Source of the DNA: Mycolicibacter terrae
Lineage (GTDB): Bacteria > Actinomycetota > Actinomycetes > Mycobacteriales > Mycobacteriaceae
DNA: 64,000 nucleotides
Assembly: GCF_010727125.1 (NCBI RefSeq)
Contig: NZ_AP022564.1
Location: 1,364,001-1,428,000 of the forward strand
Reading direction: 5' to 3'
Positions within the stretch are counted from its first letter, which is position 1; each line of letters opens with the position of its first letter. Made by a program: the position numbers and the translations under genes. The notes below the pieces were generated by a model. It had not been told where the DNA came from, searched no databases, and saw nothing but the letters and a program-made list of their open reading frames with translations. Below, piece by piece: positions 39,757 through 48,246 of the stretch.

Positions 39757-39793
39757 GTTAGCGCGAGAAAGTTCAAGTAGAGCTCACGCTAAC
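39757..39793. repeat. inverted repeat between gatA and pfkA
   Basis: Arms GTTAGCGCGAG and CTCACGCTAAC pair with one mismatch around 15 bases. It sits 16 bp after gatA. It has no T tract, so it is not a canonical intrinsic terminator; it may be a Rho-aided stop, an mRNA stability element or a dispersed repeat. Confidence 0.55.
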
Positions 39794-39831
39794 TACAGCC
39801 TCGAGGTGAGCGACCCGGCAAGATGGGTCTC

Positions 39832-41070
39832 ATGCGGATCGGAGTCCTCACCGGTGGCGGTGACTGTCCCGGGCTGAATGCGGTGATCAGGGCGGTGGTG
39901 CGCACCTGCGATTCGCGCTACGGCTCGACGGTGGTGGGGTTTCAGGACGGCTGGCGGGGCCTGCTGGAGAACCGGCGGGTCCAGCTGGCCAACGACGACC
40001 GTAACGACCGGCTGCTGGCCAAGGGCGGCACCATGCTCGGCACCGCCCGGGTGAACCCCGACAAACTGCGTGCCGGCCTGGACCAGGTCAAGGCGACCCT
40101 CGACGACAACGGCATCGACGTGCTCATCCCGATCGGCGGGGAGGGCACCCTGACCGCGGCGCACTGGCTGTCGCAGGAGAACGTCCCGGTGGTCGGGGTC
40201 CCGAAGACCATCGACAACGACATCGACTGCACCGACGTCACTTTCGGCCACGACACCGCACTGCAGGTCGCCACCGAGGCGATCGACCGATTGCATTCCA
40301 CCGCCGAATCCCACCAGCGGGTCATGCTGGTCGAGGTGATGGGCCGCCACGCCGGGTGGATCGCACTGAATGCGGGCCTGGCCAGCGGTGCGCACATGAC
40401 GCTGATCCCCGAGCAGCCGTTCGACGTCGAAGAGGTGTGCCGGCTGGTCAAACAGCGCTTCCAGCACGGCTCGTCGCACTTCATCTGCGTGGTCGCCGAG
40501 GGAGCCAAGCCGGCCGAGGGGTCGATGGAGCTGCGGTCCGGCGGCATCGACGAGTTCGGCCACGAGCGATTCACCGGGGTCGCGGCCCAGCTGGCGGTCG
40601 AGATCGAGAGGCGCGTCAAGAAGGACGTGCGGACCACGGTGCTGGGGCATGTGCAGCGGGGCGGTACGCCCGACAGCCACAACCGGGTGCGGTATACGCC
40701 GGTTCGGCGTGCGGCGCGGCGACGCGCCGCTCGGCGGCACGTCAACGGCATACCCGCGCAAGACATCCAGCGGAACCACGTCGAGGGTGCGTTCATGGGT
40801 GGCGGCGAGCACCACCGGAGCGGCACGACCATCACGGTGCGCCCGAAGCCAATTCACCGCGGTGACACACCAGCGGTCACCGGGCGCCAGGCCCGGAAAC
40901 CGATAGGCGGGCATAGGCGTGGACAGATCATTGCCGATCGAGCGCTGGTGCTCGAGGAACTCGGCGGTGACCACCGCGCAAATGGTATGCAGTCCAATGT
41001 CTTCCGGGCCCGACGAACAGCAGCCGTCCCGGTAGAAACCGGTAATCGGGTCACTGCCGCACGGTTGTAG
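39832..41070 (+). CDS. pfkA: ATP-dependent 6-phosphofructokinase with a replaced C-terminus
   Basis: Residues 1 to about 285 are a normal Pfk[33 protein letters not shown] for ATP, the catalytic [25 protein letters not shown] and [11 protein letters not shown], the last two contacting fructose 6-phosphate. After residue 280 the normal ending is lost. The frame runs [20 protein letters not shown] and then 110 codons antisense to a DUF2237 gene, giving 412 residues instead of about 343. A shift near 40699 would restore RFGVRRGDA, similar to the expected RFGVxxxDA, so the 3' part also looks frameshifted. Activity is doubtful. Either this is a real deletion/insertion scar or an assembly error. 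Confidence 0.8.
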   Translation: MRIGVLTGGGDCPGLNAVIRAVVRTCDSRYGSTVVGFQDGWRGLLENRRVQLANDDRNDRLLAKGGTMLGTARVNPDKLRAGLDQVKATLDDNGIDVLIPIGGEGTLTAAHWLSQENVPVVGVPKTIDNDIDCTDVTFGHDTALQVATEAIDRLHSTAESHQRVMLVEVMGRHAGWIALNAGLASGAHMTLIPEQPFDVEEVCRLVKQRFQHGSSHFICVVAEGAKPAEGSMELRSGGIDEFGHERFTGVAAQLAVEIERRVKKDVRTTVLGHVQRGGTPDSHNRVRYTPVRRAARRRAARRHVNGIPAQDIQRNHVEGAFMGGGEHHRSGTTITVRPKPIHRGDTPAVTGRQARKPIGGHRRGQIIADRALVLEELGGDHRANGMQSNVFRARRTAAVPVETGNRVTAARL

Positions 41071-41100
41071 CGGATCGCCCAATACGTTGCGCTCGGACAT
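40732..41100 (-). CDS. DUF2237 family protein lacking its own stop codon
   Basis: 123 codons from ATG 41100 form an apparently complete DUF2237 protein: [58 protein letters not shown] and [14 protein letters not shown] are hallmark stretches with conserved cysteines. No stop follows AVDVPP where the family usually ends; the frame continues antisense through pfkA to 39793. The same junction that cuts pfkA therefore removed this gene's end. Function of the family is unknown. It is divergent from tenA with 33 bp between starts. Confidence 0.72.
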
Positions 41101-41133
41101 TCAGCCAGTTTAGTGGGCGGGCTACGGTGGGTC

Positions 41134-41802
41134 ATGGCCAATCGCACACGTGACGCACTCTGGGGCCAGGCCGCCGAGATCTATGCGCGAATCTGCGCTC
41201 ACCCGTTCATCACCGGACTCACCGACGGGACCCTGGACCACGACCGATTCCGCTACTACATCGTCCAGGACGCCCACTACCTGCGGGCCTATGCGCGGGC
41301 GCTGGCGGGCTGTGCGGCCAAGGCGCCGCTCGAGGGGGAGCTGACGATGTTCGCCGAGCACGCCGGGGTGGCGATCGCCGCCGAGAACGAGCTGCACGCC
41401 GGGCTGCTCACCGATCTGGGGCTCGACGCCGGCGCCGCCGCGGCGGTTCCGGTCGGCCCGGCCACCCAGGCTTACGCCAGCTACCTGCTGGCCATCACCG
41501 GTTCCGGTTCCTACGCCGAGGCCGTCGCGGCGGTGCTGCCCTGTTACTGGATCTACGCCAGGGTCGGCGAACACCTGCAGCGTCACGGCTCGCCCGAGCC
41601 GCTGTTCCAACGCTGGATCGACACCTATGCTGGCCAGGAGTTCCAGGCGGTGGTCGATGCGGTGCTCGCGGTCACCGACCGGGTCGGTGCGGACGCGTCG
41701 CCTACCGAGCGGGAACTGATGCGCCGGCATTTCCACACCACCGCACGCTATGAGTGGATGTTCTTCGACGCCGCCTACCGGATGGAGGACTGGCCGGTGT
41801 GA
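41134..41802 (+). CDS. TenA/thiaminase II family protein
   Basis: A 222-residue all-helical TenA-like protein. [57 protein letters not shown] and [15 protein letters not shown] match the family. TenA hydrolyses aminopyrimidine thiamine breakdown products for salvage; the conserved cysteine is probably the one in [11 protein letters not shown] 41134 is used. The gene stands between pfkA and gatB, where M. tuberculosis has none, and ends 24 bp before gatB. Confidence 0.82.
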   Translation: MANRTRDALWGQAAEIYARICAHPFITGLTDGTLDHDRFRYYIVQDAHYLRAYARALAGCAAKAPLEGELTMFAEHAGVAIAAENELHAGLLTDLGLDAGAAAAVPVGPATQAYASYLLAITGSGSYAEAVAAVLPCYWIYARVGEHLQRHGSPEPLFQRWIDTYAGQEFQAVVDAVLAVTDRVGADASPTERELMRRHFHTTARYEWMFFDAAYRMEDWPV

Positions 41803-41825
41803 TCGGGTCACCTAGACTTTCGACC

Positions 41826-43328
41826 ATGACCGCTGCTGTCGCCGAACTGCTCGACTACGACGACGTCGTCGCCCGCTTCGACCCGGTACTGGGCTTGGAG
41901 GTGCACGTCGAGCTGTCCACGGCCACCAAGATGTTCTGCGGGTGCTCGACCGCGTTCGGCGCCGAACCCAACACCCAGGTGTGCCCGGTCTGCCTGGGGC
42001 TGCCCGGTTCGCTGCCGGTGCTCAACGCCGCCGCGGTCGAATCGGCGATCCGGATCGGGCTGGCGCTGAACTGCGAGATCGCCTCCTGGTGCCGGTTCGC
42101 CCGCAAGAACTACTTCTATCCCGACCAGCCGAAGAACTACCAGATCTCCCAGTACGACGAGCCGATCGCGTTCAACGGTCACCTGGACGTGCCGCTCGAC
42201 GACGGGTCGGTCTGGCGGGTGGACATCGAACGCGCCCACATGGAGGAGGACACCGGCAAGCTCACCCACGTGGGCAGCGACACCGGCCGCATCGAGGGCG
42301 CCAGCGAATCCCTGGTGGACTACAACCGGGCCGGCGTACCCCTGATCGAGATCGTCACCAAGCCGATCACCGGGACCGGCGAGCGTGCCCCGCAGATCGC
42401 CCGGGCATATGTGACCGCGCTGCGGGACCTGCTGCGCTCCCTGGACGTCTCCGATGTGCGCATGGATCAGGGGTCTATGCGCTGTGACGCCAACGTATCG
42501 CTGATGCTCACCGGCGCAACGGAATTCGGTACCCGCACCGAGACCAAGAACGTCAACTCACTCAAGAGTGTCGAGGTGGCGGTCAGCTACGAGATGCGTC
42601 GCCAGGCCGCGGTGCTGACCGGCGGTGGCACTGTCACCCAGGAGACCCGGCATTTTCACGAGGCCGGTTACACCAGCCCGGGGCGGGCAAAGGAAACCGC
42701 TGAGGACTACCGCTACTTTCCCGAGCCGGACCTGGAGCCGGTGGCACCGAGCGCGGAGCTGGTTCAGGAGCTGCGCGGCACCATCGGCGAGCTGCCGTGG
42801 CTGGCCCGCAAGAAGATTCAAGACGAGTGGGGCGTCTCCGATGAGGTGATGCGCGATCTGGTCAATGCGGGCGCGGTCGAGTTGGTGGCGGCGACCGTGG
42901 CAGCCGGGGCCTCCAGCGAGGCCGCCCGAGCCTGGTGGGGAAACTTCCTGGTGCAAAAGGCCAACGAAGCCGGCGTCGAACTCGACGCCCTGGCGATCAC
43001 GCCGGCGCAGGTCGCCGAGGTGGTGTCGCTGGTGGAGTCGGGTGAGCTGTCCAACAAGCTGGCCCGCCAGGTGGTCGAAGGAGTGCTCGCCGGGGAGGGG
43101 GAGCCGACCCAGGTGATGACCGACCGCGGCCTGGTCGTGGTGCGCGACGACTCGGTGATCCAAGCCGCGATCGACGATGCGTTGGCCGCCAATCCCGATG
43201 TGGCCGAGAAGATCCGGGGCGGCAAAGTGCAGGCCGCCGGCGCCATCGTGGGCGCGGTGATGAAAGCCACCAAGGGCCAGGCCGACGCCGCCCGGGTGCG
43301 AGAACTGGTGCTGGAAGCCTGCGGGTAG
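41826..43328 (+). CDS. gatB: Asp/Glu-tRNA amidotransferase subunit GatB
   Basis: A 500-residue kinase-like subunit that phosphorylates the acyl-t[22 protein letters not shown] contains zinc ligands completed by [34 protein letters not shown] and [11 protein letters not shown] are catalytic-site blocks, and the C-terminal YqeY/tail domain includes [23 protein letters not shown] 41826 begins the conserved protein. It completes the GatCAB set started at 37964. Confidence 0.95.
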   Translation: MTAAVAELLDYDDVVARFDPVLGLEVHVELSTATKMFCGCSTAFGAEPNTQVCPVCLGLPGSLPVLNAAAVESAIRIGLALNCEIASWCRFARKNYFYPDQPKNYQISQYDEPIAFNGHLDVPLDDGSVWRVDIERAHMEEDTGKLTHVGSDTGRIEGASESLVDYNRAGVPLIEIVTKPITGTGERAPQIARAYVTALRDLLRSLDVSDVRMDQGSMRCDANVSLMLTGATEFGTRTETKNVNSLKSVEVAVSYEMRRQAAVLTGGGTVTQETRHFHEAGYTSPGRAKETAEDYRYFPEPDLEPVAPSAELVQELRGTIGELPWLARKKIQDEWGVSDEVMRDLVNAGAVELVAATVAAGASSEAARAWWGNFLVQKANEAGVELDALAITPAQVAEVVSLVESGELSNKLARQVVEGVLAGEGEPTQVMTDRGLVVVRDDSVIQAAIDDALAANPDVAEKIRGGKVQAAGAIVGAVMKATKGQADAARVRELVLEACG

Positions 43329-43338
43329 TCCGGCCGCC

Positions 43339-43437
43339 TCAGCCGGCGGCGGCGGCGGGGATCTGCGGCAGGCGACGGACTTGCTGGTTGCTCCGGTGCT
43401 CGAAGATGAACTGCAGCCACCGAACGTCGATCAACAT
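43339..43437 (-). CDS. possible 32-residue small protein
   Basis: A short frame with ATG 43437 that begins MLIDVRWLQFIFEHRSNQQ and ends in a run of alanines before TGA. An AAAAGGA sits about nine bases before the ATG, and an AT-rich stretch near 43510-43520 could hold a promoter. A five-codon frame (MTTRC) overlaps just upstream. It is convergent with gatB, ten bases after its stop. I do not recognise it; coding is supported only by the ribosome binding site. Confidence 0.35.
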   Translation of the reverse strand: MLIDVRWLQFIFEHRSNQQVRRLPQIPAAAAG

Positions 43438-43585
43438 CGTGTCGTCATCCTTTTCGCTAGACGGTCTCGGCGTGCCGTGACGGTGACCTTGACCCGAGCT
43501 CCAAGGTAAAGCCGATATTTAAGGCCGCAGGGGCGCAGTCGGTAAAGCTTCTGTGAGAACCGATCGTGCGCTACCGACGACGAAA

Positions 43586-43615
43586 GTGGCCCCCTCCGCG
43601 ATCGGAGGGGGCCAC
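43586..43615 (-). terminator. perfect 13-bp hairpin downstream of the GjpA-like gene
   Basis: GTGGCCCCCTCCG and CGGAGGGGGCCAC pair perfectly around CGAT. It begins 21 bp after the stop of the minus-strand porin-like gene. There is no long U run, as is usual for mycobacterial hairpin terminators. It also separates that gene from the small frame at 43339. Confidence 0.7.
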
Positions 43616-43635
43616 TCGTGGGCCGGAGAAAGGGC

Positions 43636-44685
43636 CTACAGGCCGATCGAACTCGCCAGGTCGGCGAGCAGGTCGGTGCCGACCGCGCTGCCACCGGCGG
43701 CCACGTCGTCGAGCGGGTTGCCCACGCCGTCCCAGCCAAGAGCGTTGGCAATGATCTCCTGCAGGCTTTGCCACGCGCCCAGCAGTCCGACGCCTTGGCC
43801 TTCAACCACCAGCGGGAAGCCCATGAGGCCGGTGGTCAGGCCCAGTCCGTTGATGATCGAGCCGCCGATGCCGGGGGAGCTGCCGTCGCTGATCAAGTTG
43901 ACGAAGCCCTCGACGTCGGTGCCGGTGAGGCCGGGCGACAGCAGGCCACCGAAGGTGTAGCTGAGCGCGGTGACGTCCAGGTCCGCGGGCAGCAGGCCGC
44001 CCTCGATCAGGCTCGGCAGCAGCGCGTCCAGGTTGAGGGTGGCCCCGTTGAGAAGCCCGCCGACCATGTTGGCCGGGAGGTTGGCCATGTCCTGCAGCGC
44101 CGCCGTCCAATCCGGGTTGTCACCGGACAACGCGGTGCTGATCTCGGTAACGCCGTTGTAGAGCGCGACCAGCGGGCTGATGCTCGGGGCGAGCGCGCCG
44201 ATCAGCACCCCGCTGATCGGTGACGCCAGGAAAGAGAGAACCGGCGTGAGCTCATCGGTGCTGAGGGGGAAGTCGTCGGGCATGTATTGCGGCATCACCA
44301 GGGTGATCAGTGCCTGCAGCGCGTCGTTGCTCAACAGCAGCGGTGACATGGGCAGGTCGGTCTGCATGCTGGGCTGCACGATCGCGTCAATGACCGCCTG
44401 CGGGTCGATCGATGTGCCGTTGATCAGGTCCGCGATCAGCTGCTGTCCGGCAACCATCGGGGCCGCAGACATGGCATCCCACAGCGTGGTGGCGTTGGTC
44501 TTGGCGGTATCGAACACGTCCTGCCAGGCGCCGAACGGGTCGAAGTCGGCGGTCAGCGCGACCACGGGCGAGTGCCCGGCCGGCAGGCTCGGCAGCGGCA
44601 TGGTGACCGGGGTGGCGGCGATGGCGCCGGCGCCGACTAGCGCCGCACCGGCGACGATCCACGGTGAGCGAACAACGTTGTGCAT
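43636..44685 (-). CDS. GjpA-like outer membrane porin family protein
   Basis: A 349-residue exported protein. After ATG 44685 a signal peptide (VVRSPWIVAGAALVGAGAIA) leads to ATPVTMPLPSLPAGHSPVVAL. The mature part is low in charge and rich in L, A, G and N: DPFGAWQDVFDTAKTNATTL, TALQDMANLPANMVGGLLNG and GGLLSPGLTGTDVEGFVNLI follow the pattern of actinobacterial GjpA-type porins, with repeated LP-AN-x-NG-LNG blocks. AGGAG lies five bases before the ATG. Pore function is by analogy. Two imperfect IdeR-like boxes lie upstream. Confidence 0.7.
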   Translation of the reverse strand: MHNVVRSPWIVAGAALVGAGAIAATPVTMPLPSLPAGHSPVVALTADFDPFGAWQDVFDTAKTNATTLWDAMSAAPMVAGQQLIADLINGTSIDPQAVIDAIVQPSMQTDLPMSPLLLSNDALQALITLVMPQYMPDDFPLSTDELTPVLSFLASPISGVLIGALAPSISPLVALYNGVTEISTALSGDNPDWTAALQDMANLPANMVGGLLNGATLNLDALLPSLIEGGLLPADLDVTALSYTFGGLLSPGLTGTDVEGFVNLISDGSSPGIGGSIINGLGLTTGLMGFPLVVEGQGVGLLGAWQSLQEIIANALGWDGVGNPLDDVAAGGSAVGTDLLADLASSIGL

Positions 44686-45002
44686 GGGGCTCCTCATTAC
44701 AATTGCTGTGACGGGTCGCACAGTCGGCGAAAGATTACTTGAAAGTAGGTTAGGAGACAACACGAGTGATGTTATTTGACGCGACCGTAAAGAAAATGCG
44801 GTACCACGGTCCACGATAACGGACTTGAATTCGGAAAACACCAGGTGATAATGGTATTTAGTATACGAGTCGGCGACGTCCGGGGGTGTATGGGCGAGGG
44901 TACTTTCGCGGAACTCGGGTGGAAGCCCGCCGTCGTACGCCCTCTATAACGAAGGTTCGCCTAAATTAACTTAATCCGTGCACAGATCAAGGCCCGACCG
45001 GC
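44686..45002 (-). promoter_or_regulatory. AT-rich intergenic region upstream of the GjpA-like gene
   Basis: This 317-bp gap is much richer in A/T than its surroundings and holds no credible gene. It contains two sequences resembling the iron-box recognised by IdeR. 44951-44969 (GAAGGTTCGCCTAAATTAA) matches 14 of 19 positions of the consensus in one orientation. 44745-44763 (GTAGGTTAGGAGACAACAC) matches 11 of 19 and has one intact half. The second is about 60 bp before the start. Core promoter elements are not clear. Confidence 0.4.
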
Positions 45003-46124
45003 TCAGTCCTTGTCGTCGTTGGCGCGCGGGAACCCGCCGCCGGAGGGGAACAGCGGGAATACGACGTCGTCGAGCTTCTCCGCGTCACCGGCGGTCTTGT
45101 TCACCGTCGCGCCCCAGACGTTGCCGTCCGGCGACATCTTGACGGCCCAGACGTGGCCGTGGGTGTCCTGGCGCATGACCTCGGGTTCACTGGTGACCGC
45201 ACCGGTGCCGGAGGCCAGTCGCACCGCGACGGTCTGTTTGGTGTTGATCAGATTGACCAGCACGATTCCGTCCATCGCGGCGCAGCCGGCCACTCCGGGC
45301 TTGTCCGGCCAGGTCCACACGGTGGAAACGTGGGAGTCCTTGGTGATGCGCTGCAGGCGGTCTCCGCTCGGACTCCGATCGGTGACGTAGAGCGAGCCGT
45401 CGACGTGATCGATGCACAACCCCCCGCCCGCGCCCAGCCCGCTCAGCGCGGTGGTCGGGGCGGCCTGACCGATCGTCGTCGGTTGTTCGATGCGCAGTAC
45501 CTTGCCCGCCGTGGACCCGGGGTCGGCGGCCGCGGCCGGGTTCCCTGCGTCACCGGTCAACACCACCAGGGTGGTGGGGCTGGTGAAGATCAGCGCGCCG
45601 GTGTTTCCGGTCGCCCCCTTGGGGATCCCGGTCAGGATGTCCTTGGGCACATCGCCGTCGGCGACCCGGATCACCCGGTTGTCGGTGGGGGTGCTGATGT
45701 AGGCGTACATCAGCCGGTCCTGGGAGTAAGTCGGCGACAACACGATGTCCATCAGCCCGCCGTCACCGGCCGGGTCGACGCCGATGACGGTCTTCACCTT
45801 GGGCTCGGCGGTCAGCGAGACCTCCTTGACCGCGCCGGTGGTGCGTTCGGCGACCAGCGCCGATTTGCTGTCGGCGTGCATGATCAGCCCGCTGGTGCTC
45901 TCCAGGCAGCCCTGCATCACCCCGGGGGCCGGACATTGTTTGGGGAACGGGTTGGCCGGCAGCGGCGGGGGCGGCGGAGGCGTCGTGGTGGGCGCCAGCC
46001 CGCGCCGGGGCACGGTGGTGAAGGGCTGGGACTGAGCGTCGTTGAAGTGGGCGCAACCCGTCAGAACCAGTAAGGCCGCGCACAGCACGACAGGCACCCG
46101 GTGAATCGCCCCGCGCATCCGCAT
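45003..46124 (-). CDS. lppZ: lipoprotein LppZ, glucose/sorbosone dehydrogenase-like
   Basis: A 373-residue lipoprotein, same length as M. tuberculosis Rv3006. The signal peptide ends in LLVLTGCAHF. A proline-rich linker (TTTPPPPPPLPANPFP) leads to a six-bladed propeller of the GSDH type: DGGLMDIVLSPTYSQDRLMY, GGLCIDHVDGSLYVTDRSPS and GHVWAVKMSPDGNVWGATVN. The substrate is unknown and key catalytic residues cannot be confirmed by eye. ATG 46124 leaves a short n-region; ATG 46118 would also work. Confidence 0.85.
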   Translation of the reverse strand: MRMRGAIHRVPVVLCAALLVLTGCAHFNDAQSQPFTTVPRRGLAPTTTPPPPPPLPANPFPKQCPAPGVMQGCLESTSGLIMHADSKSALVAERTTGAVKEVSLTAEPKVKTVIGVDPAGDGGLMDIVLSPTYSQDRLMYAYISTPTDNRVIRVADGDVPKDILTGIPKGATGNTGALIFTSPTTLVVLTGDAGNPAAAADPGSTAGKVLRIEQPTTIGQAAPTTALSGLGAGGGLCIDHVDGSLYVTDRSPSGDRLQRITKDSHVSTVWTWPDKPGVAGCAAMDGIVLVNLINTKQTVAVRLASGTGAVTSEPEVMRQDTHGHVWAVKMSPDGNVWGATVNKTAGDAEKLDDVVFPLFPSGGGFPRANDDKD

Positions 46125-46374
46125 GCCCGTCAGGTTACGGACACCGGGTCCGGTTCCGCCACGATGCCCGCCGCAGCGGCGTCGTCGGGCCTGCACCGGG
46201 CCGGAATCGATTCGCTAACGAAGGCGTTCAAATCCCCAATCCCGCCGGGGTTGCCCTTACCCTTGCAGGGTGAAGAGTCAAGGTGAGGGCTCACACTGGC
46301 GTCGGCCGGGTGGAGCTGCCGACGCAGACAAAGGACGTCCCAAGTCGGCACGTCTGGTAGATCCGGAGGACGAC

Positions 46375-47079
46375 ATGCCATCGCCGACCTATACCGGTGA
46401 TTTCGAGACTGCTGCTATCCCGCCCTATGACCCGACCGGTGCCCGCCCCCTCGGCGGTGACTACAACCCGCTGCCGTATGCCGAACCACAGGCCGCCGCC
46501 GGGCGCGTCGGCGGTCCCGTCGGCGCTGACGCCGACGACCCGTTCCGGGTGGTGGACCGGCGGGGAACCCAGGACCTGGGCCTGCTGGTCCTGCGGCTGG
46601 GCCTGGGAGTGGTATTGGTGGCCCACGGGCTTCGCCAGCTGTTCGGCTGGTGGGGAGGCCAAGGCCTGACCGGATTCAAGAGCTCGATCTCCGAGGCCGG
46701 CTACCAGCACGCCGACATCCTGACCTACGCCGCCGGCGGCGGGCAGATCGCCGCCGGCCTGCTGCTGGTGCTCGGACTGTTCACGCCGCTGGCCGCTGCC
46801 GGCGCTCTGGCGTACCTGATCAACGGTGTGCTCGCCGGCGTCTCGTCGCAGAGCCAGGGGCGCTTCGACTTCTTCCTCCCGGACGGCCACGAATACCACC
46901 TGATGCTCATCGTGGTGGCGGTGGCGATCGTGCTGGTCGGCCCCGGACGGTATGGGCTCGACGGCGACCGAGGCTGGGCCCGGCGACCCTTCATCGGGTC
47001 GATCGTGGCATTGCTGCTCGGGATCGCCGGCGGCGTGGCGATGTGGGTGTTCCTCAACGGAGCCAACCCGCTCGGCTGA
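46375..47079 (+). CDS. DoxX-family membrane protein (Rv3005c-like)
   Basis: A 234-residue protein with an acidic, proline-rich N-terminal tail and about four membrane helices: LGLLVLRLGLGVVLVAHGLRQLFG, AAGGGQIAAGLLLVLGLF, LMLIVVAVAIVLVGP and SIVALLLGIAGGVAMWVFL. The GxGLTGFKS loop is typical of DoxX. GGAGGA precedes ATG 46375. In M. tuberculosis Rv3005c has been reported to act with SodA and SseA in a membrane complex for oxidative-stress resistance; the partners are not in this window. Confidence 0.87.
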   Translation: MPSPTYTGDFETAAIPPYDPTGARPLGGDYNPLPYAEPQAAAGRVGGPVGADADDPFRVVDRRGTQDLGLLVLRLGLGVVLVAHGLRQLFGWWGGQGLTGFKSSISEAGYQHADILTYAAGGGQIAAGLLLVLGLFTPLAAAGALAYLINGVLAGVSSQSQGRFDFFLPDGHEYHLMLIVVAVAIVLVGPGRYGLDGDRGWARRPFIGSIVALLLGIAGGVAMWVFLNGANPLG

Positions 47080-47099
47080 GGAGGCCGGCGGGGCGCTGA

Positions 47100-47489
47100 T
47101 CAGCGATACGGGTTGGGCACCCGCCCGCCGCTGGCCTCGGTGAGCAGCGGCAGGGTGGCGAAGCTGACCGCAGGCAGGCGTAGTTGCTCACCGTCGTGCA
47201 GGTGCGCCCGCGCCCAGGATCCGCGGCTGAACCCCAGGCCCGCGATGGCGTCCCAGTCCACCGAGCGGCTGCCGAGCAGGGTCCGCACCGTGACCTGCTG
47301 CGCGTCGGCGACGGTTCGCCACCGGGCGATCAGCGCGGAGAGCAGCACCGGCAGCACCAGCAGCGGCGCGGTGAGTGGCCAGGTCAGCACCGGAATCAGT
47401 AGACCCAGGGCCAGGAAGCCGACGGCGAAGTGGGCCATCGGCGAGATTCGGATCACCAGCGGTGCGGGATCGGGGGAGCGGGAGGCCAC
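47100..47489 (-). CDS. cfp6: PH domain-containing membrane protein (Cfp6-like)
   Basis: A 129-residue protein with a hydrophobic hairpin (AHFAVGFLALGLLIPVLTWP, then LLVLPVLLSALIARW) followed by a bacterial PH-like domain: VTVRTLLGSRSVDWDAIAGLGF and LHDGEQLRLPAVS. Its place between doxX and ilvB fits Rv3004 (cfp6), a culture-filtrate antigen of unknown role. GTG 47489 is the only plausible start. The gene is convergent with doxX. Confidence 0.8.
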   Translation of the reverse strand: MASRSPDPAPLVIRISPMAHFAVGFLALGLLIPVLTWPLTAPLLVLPVLLSALIARWRTVADAQQVTVRTLLGSRSVDWDAIAGLGFSRGSWARAHLHDGEQLRLPAVSFATLPLLTEASGGRVPNPYR

Positions 47490-47565
47490 CCTGGCATGAT
47501 GTCACCGCCGGTACCGGTGGCGCGGGTCGGCGGCGGTCGAACGCCCCGGCACAAAAAATATTGAC

Positions 47566-47580
47566 TACTTATTTTAAGTA
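47566..47580. promoter_or_regulatory. operator-like palindrome before the TetR/hydrolase pair
   Basis: TACTTATTTTAAGTA has perfect 6-bp arms around TTT. It overlaps a TTGACT -35-like hexamer (47561-47566) and is 16 bp before the TetR start. It is a strong candidate for autoregulation by that TetR. Confidence 0.6.
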
Positions 47581-47595
47581 ACGCATCATGGGCGC

Positions 47596-48246
47596 ATGAC
47601 GTCGACCAGGCCTCGCCGGACCCAGGCGGAGCGGACCGCGGAGACGCGCCGCGCGCTACTGGATGCGACGCTGGACGCACTGGTCGAGGTCGGTTTCAAG
47701 GGCACCACGACCACCGAGGTGGCCCGTCGCGCCGGGGTGTCGGTGGGCGCGCTGCAAGGTCATTTCCCGACGAAGATCGGGCTGCTGACCGCGGCCATCG
47801 AATTCGCGCTGAACCGCCGCATCGAGGAGTTCGAGGTCTTGATGGCGGGGCTGGATCCCTCCGCCGACAAGCTGGACGAGGCCTTCGACCTGCTGTGGTC
47901 GATGTTTTCCGGCCAGACCTTCACCGCGACGCACGAACTGTGGGTGGCGGCTCGCACCGACCCGGACCTGGCGCCGGCAGTCGTCGAAACCGATCGGCAG
48001 TTCGCCGAAGCGTGCGAGCGGGTGTACACCCAACTGCTGGCCCCCGCCGGTCCCGGCGGGGCCGTCACGCCGCAGTCGCGCATCGGACTGCAGATGGCGT
48101 TCGCGCTGATGAATGGCCTGGCGATGGCACGGCTGATCGACGGCTACGAGCCGCTGGCCGTCAAAGACATCCTCGAAACCTTCAAGACACTGGCCAGACC
48201 GCTGGTGACCGACCCAGCAGACCAACACTCAGAGGGGACGCAATGA
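47596..48246 (+). CDS. TetR-family transcriptional regulator
   Basis: A 216-residue TetR protein. The DNA-binding domain is LDATLDALVEVGFKGTTTTE followed by VARRAGVSVGALQGHFPTKIGLLTA; the ligand half is long and helical (TATHELWVAARTDPDLAPAV). It overlaps the metal-dependent hydrolase gene as ATGA, a common partnership in actinobacteria. An inverted repeat lies directly upstream. It is not closely similar to the two TetR paralogues at 11.4-12.6 kb. Confidence 0.88.
   Translation: MTSTRPRRTQAERTAETRRALLDATLDALVEVGFKGTTTTEVARRAGVSVGALQGHFPTKIGLLTAAIEFALNRRIEEFEVLMAGLDPSADKLDEAFDLLWSMFSGQTFTATHELWVAARTDPDLAPAVVETDRQFAEACERVYTQLLAPAGPGGAVTPQSRIGLQMAFALMNGLAMARLIDGYEPLAVKDILETFKTLARPLVTDPADQHSEGTQ

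Noticed and set aside
39793..40731. Continuation of the DUF2237 frame antisense through pfkA
   Set aside because: Beyond AVDVPP the sequence is only the complement of conserved pfkA codons; treated as loss of the stop codon, not as a long fusion protein.
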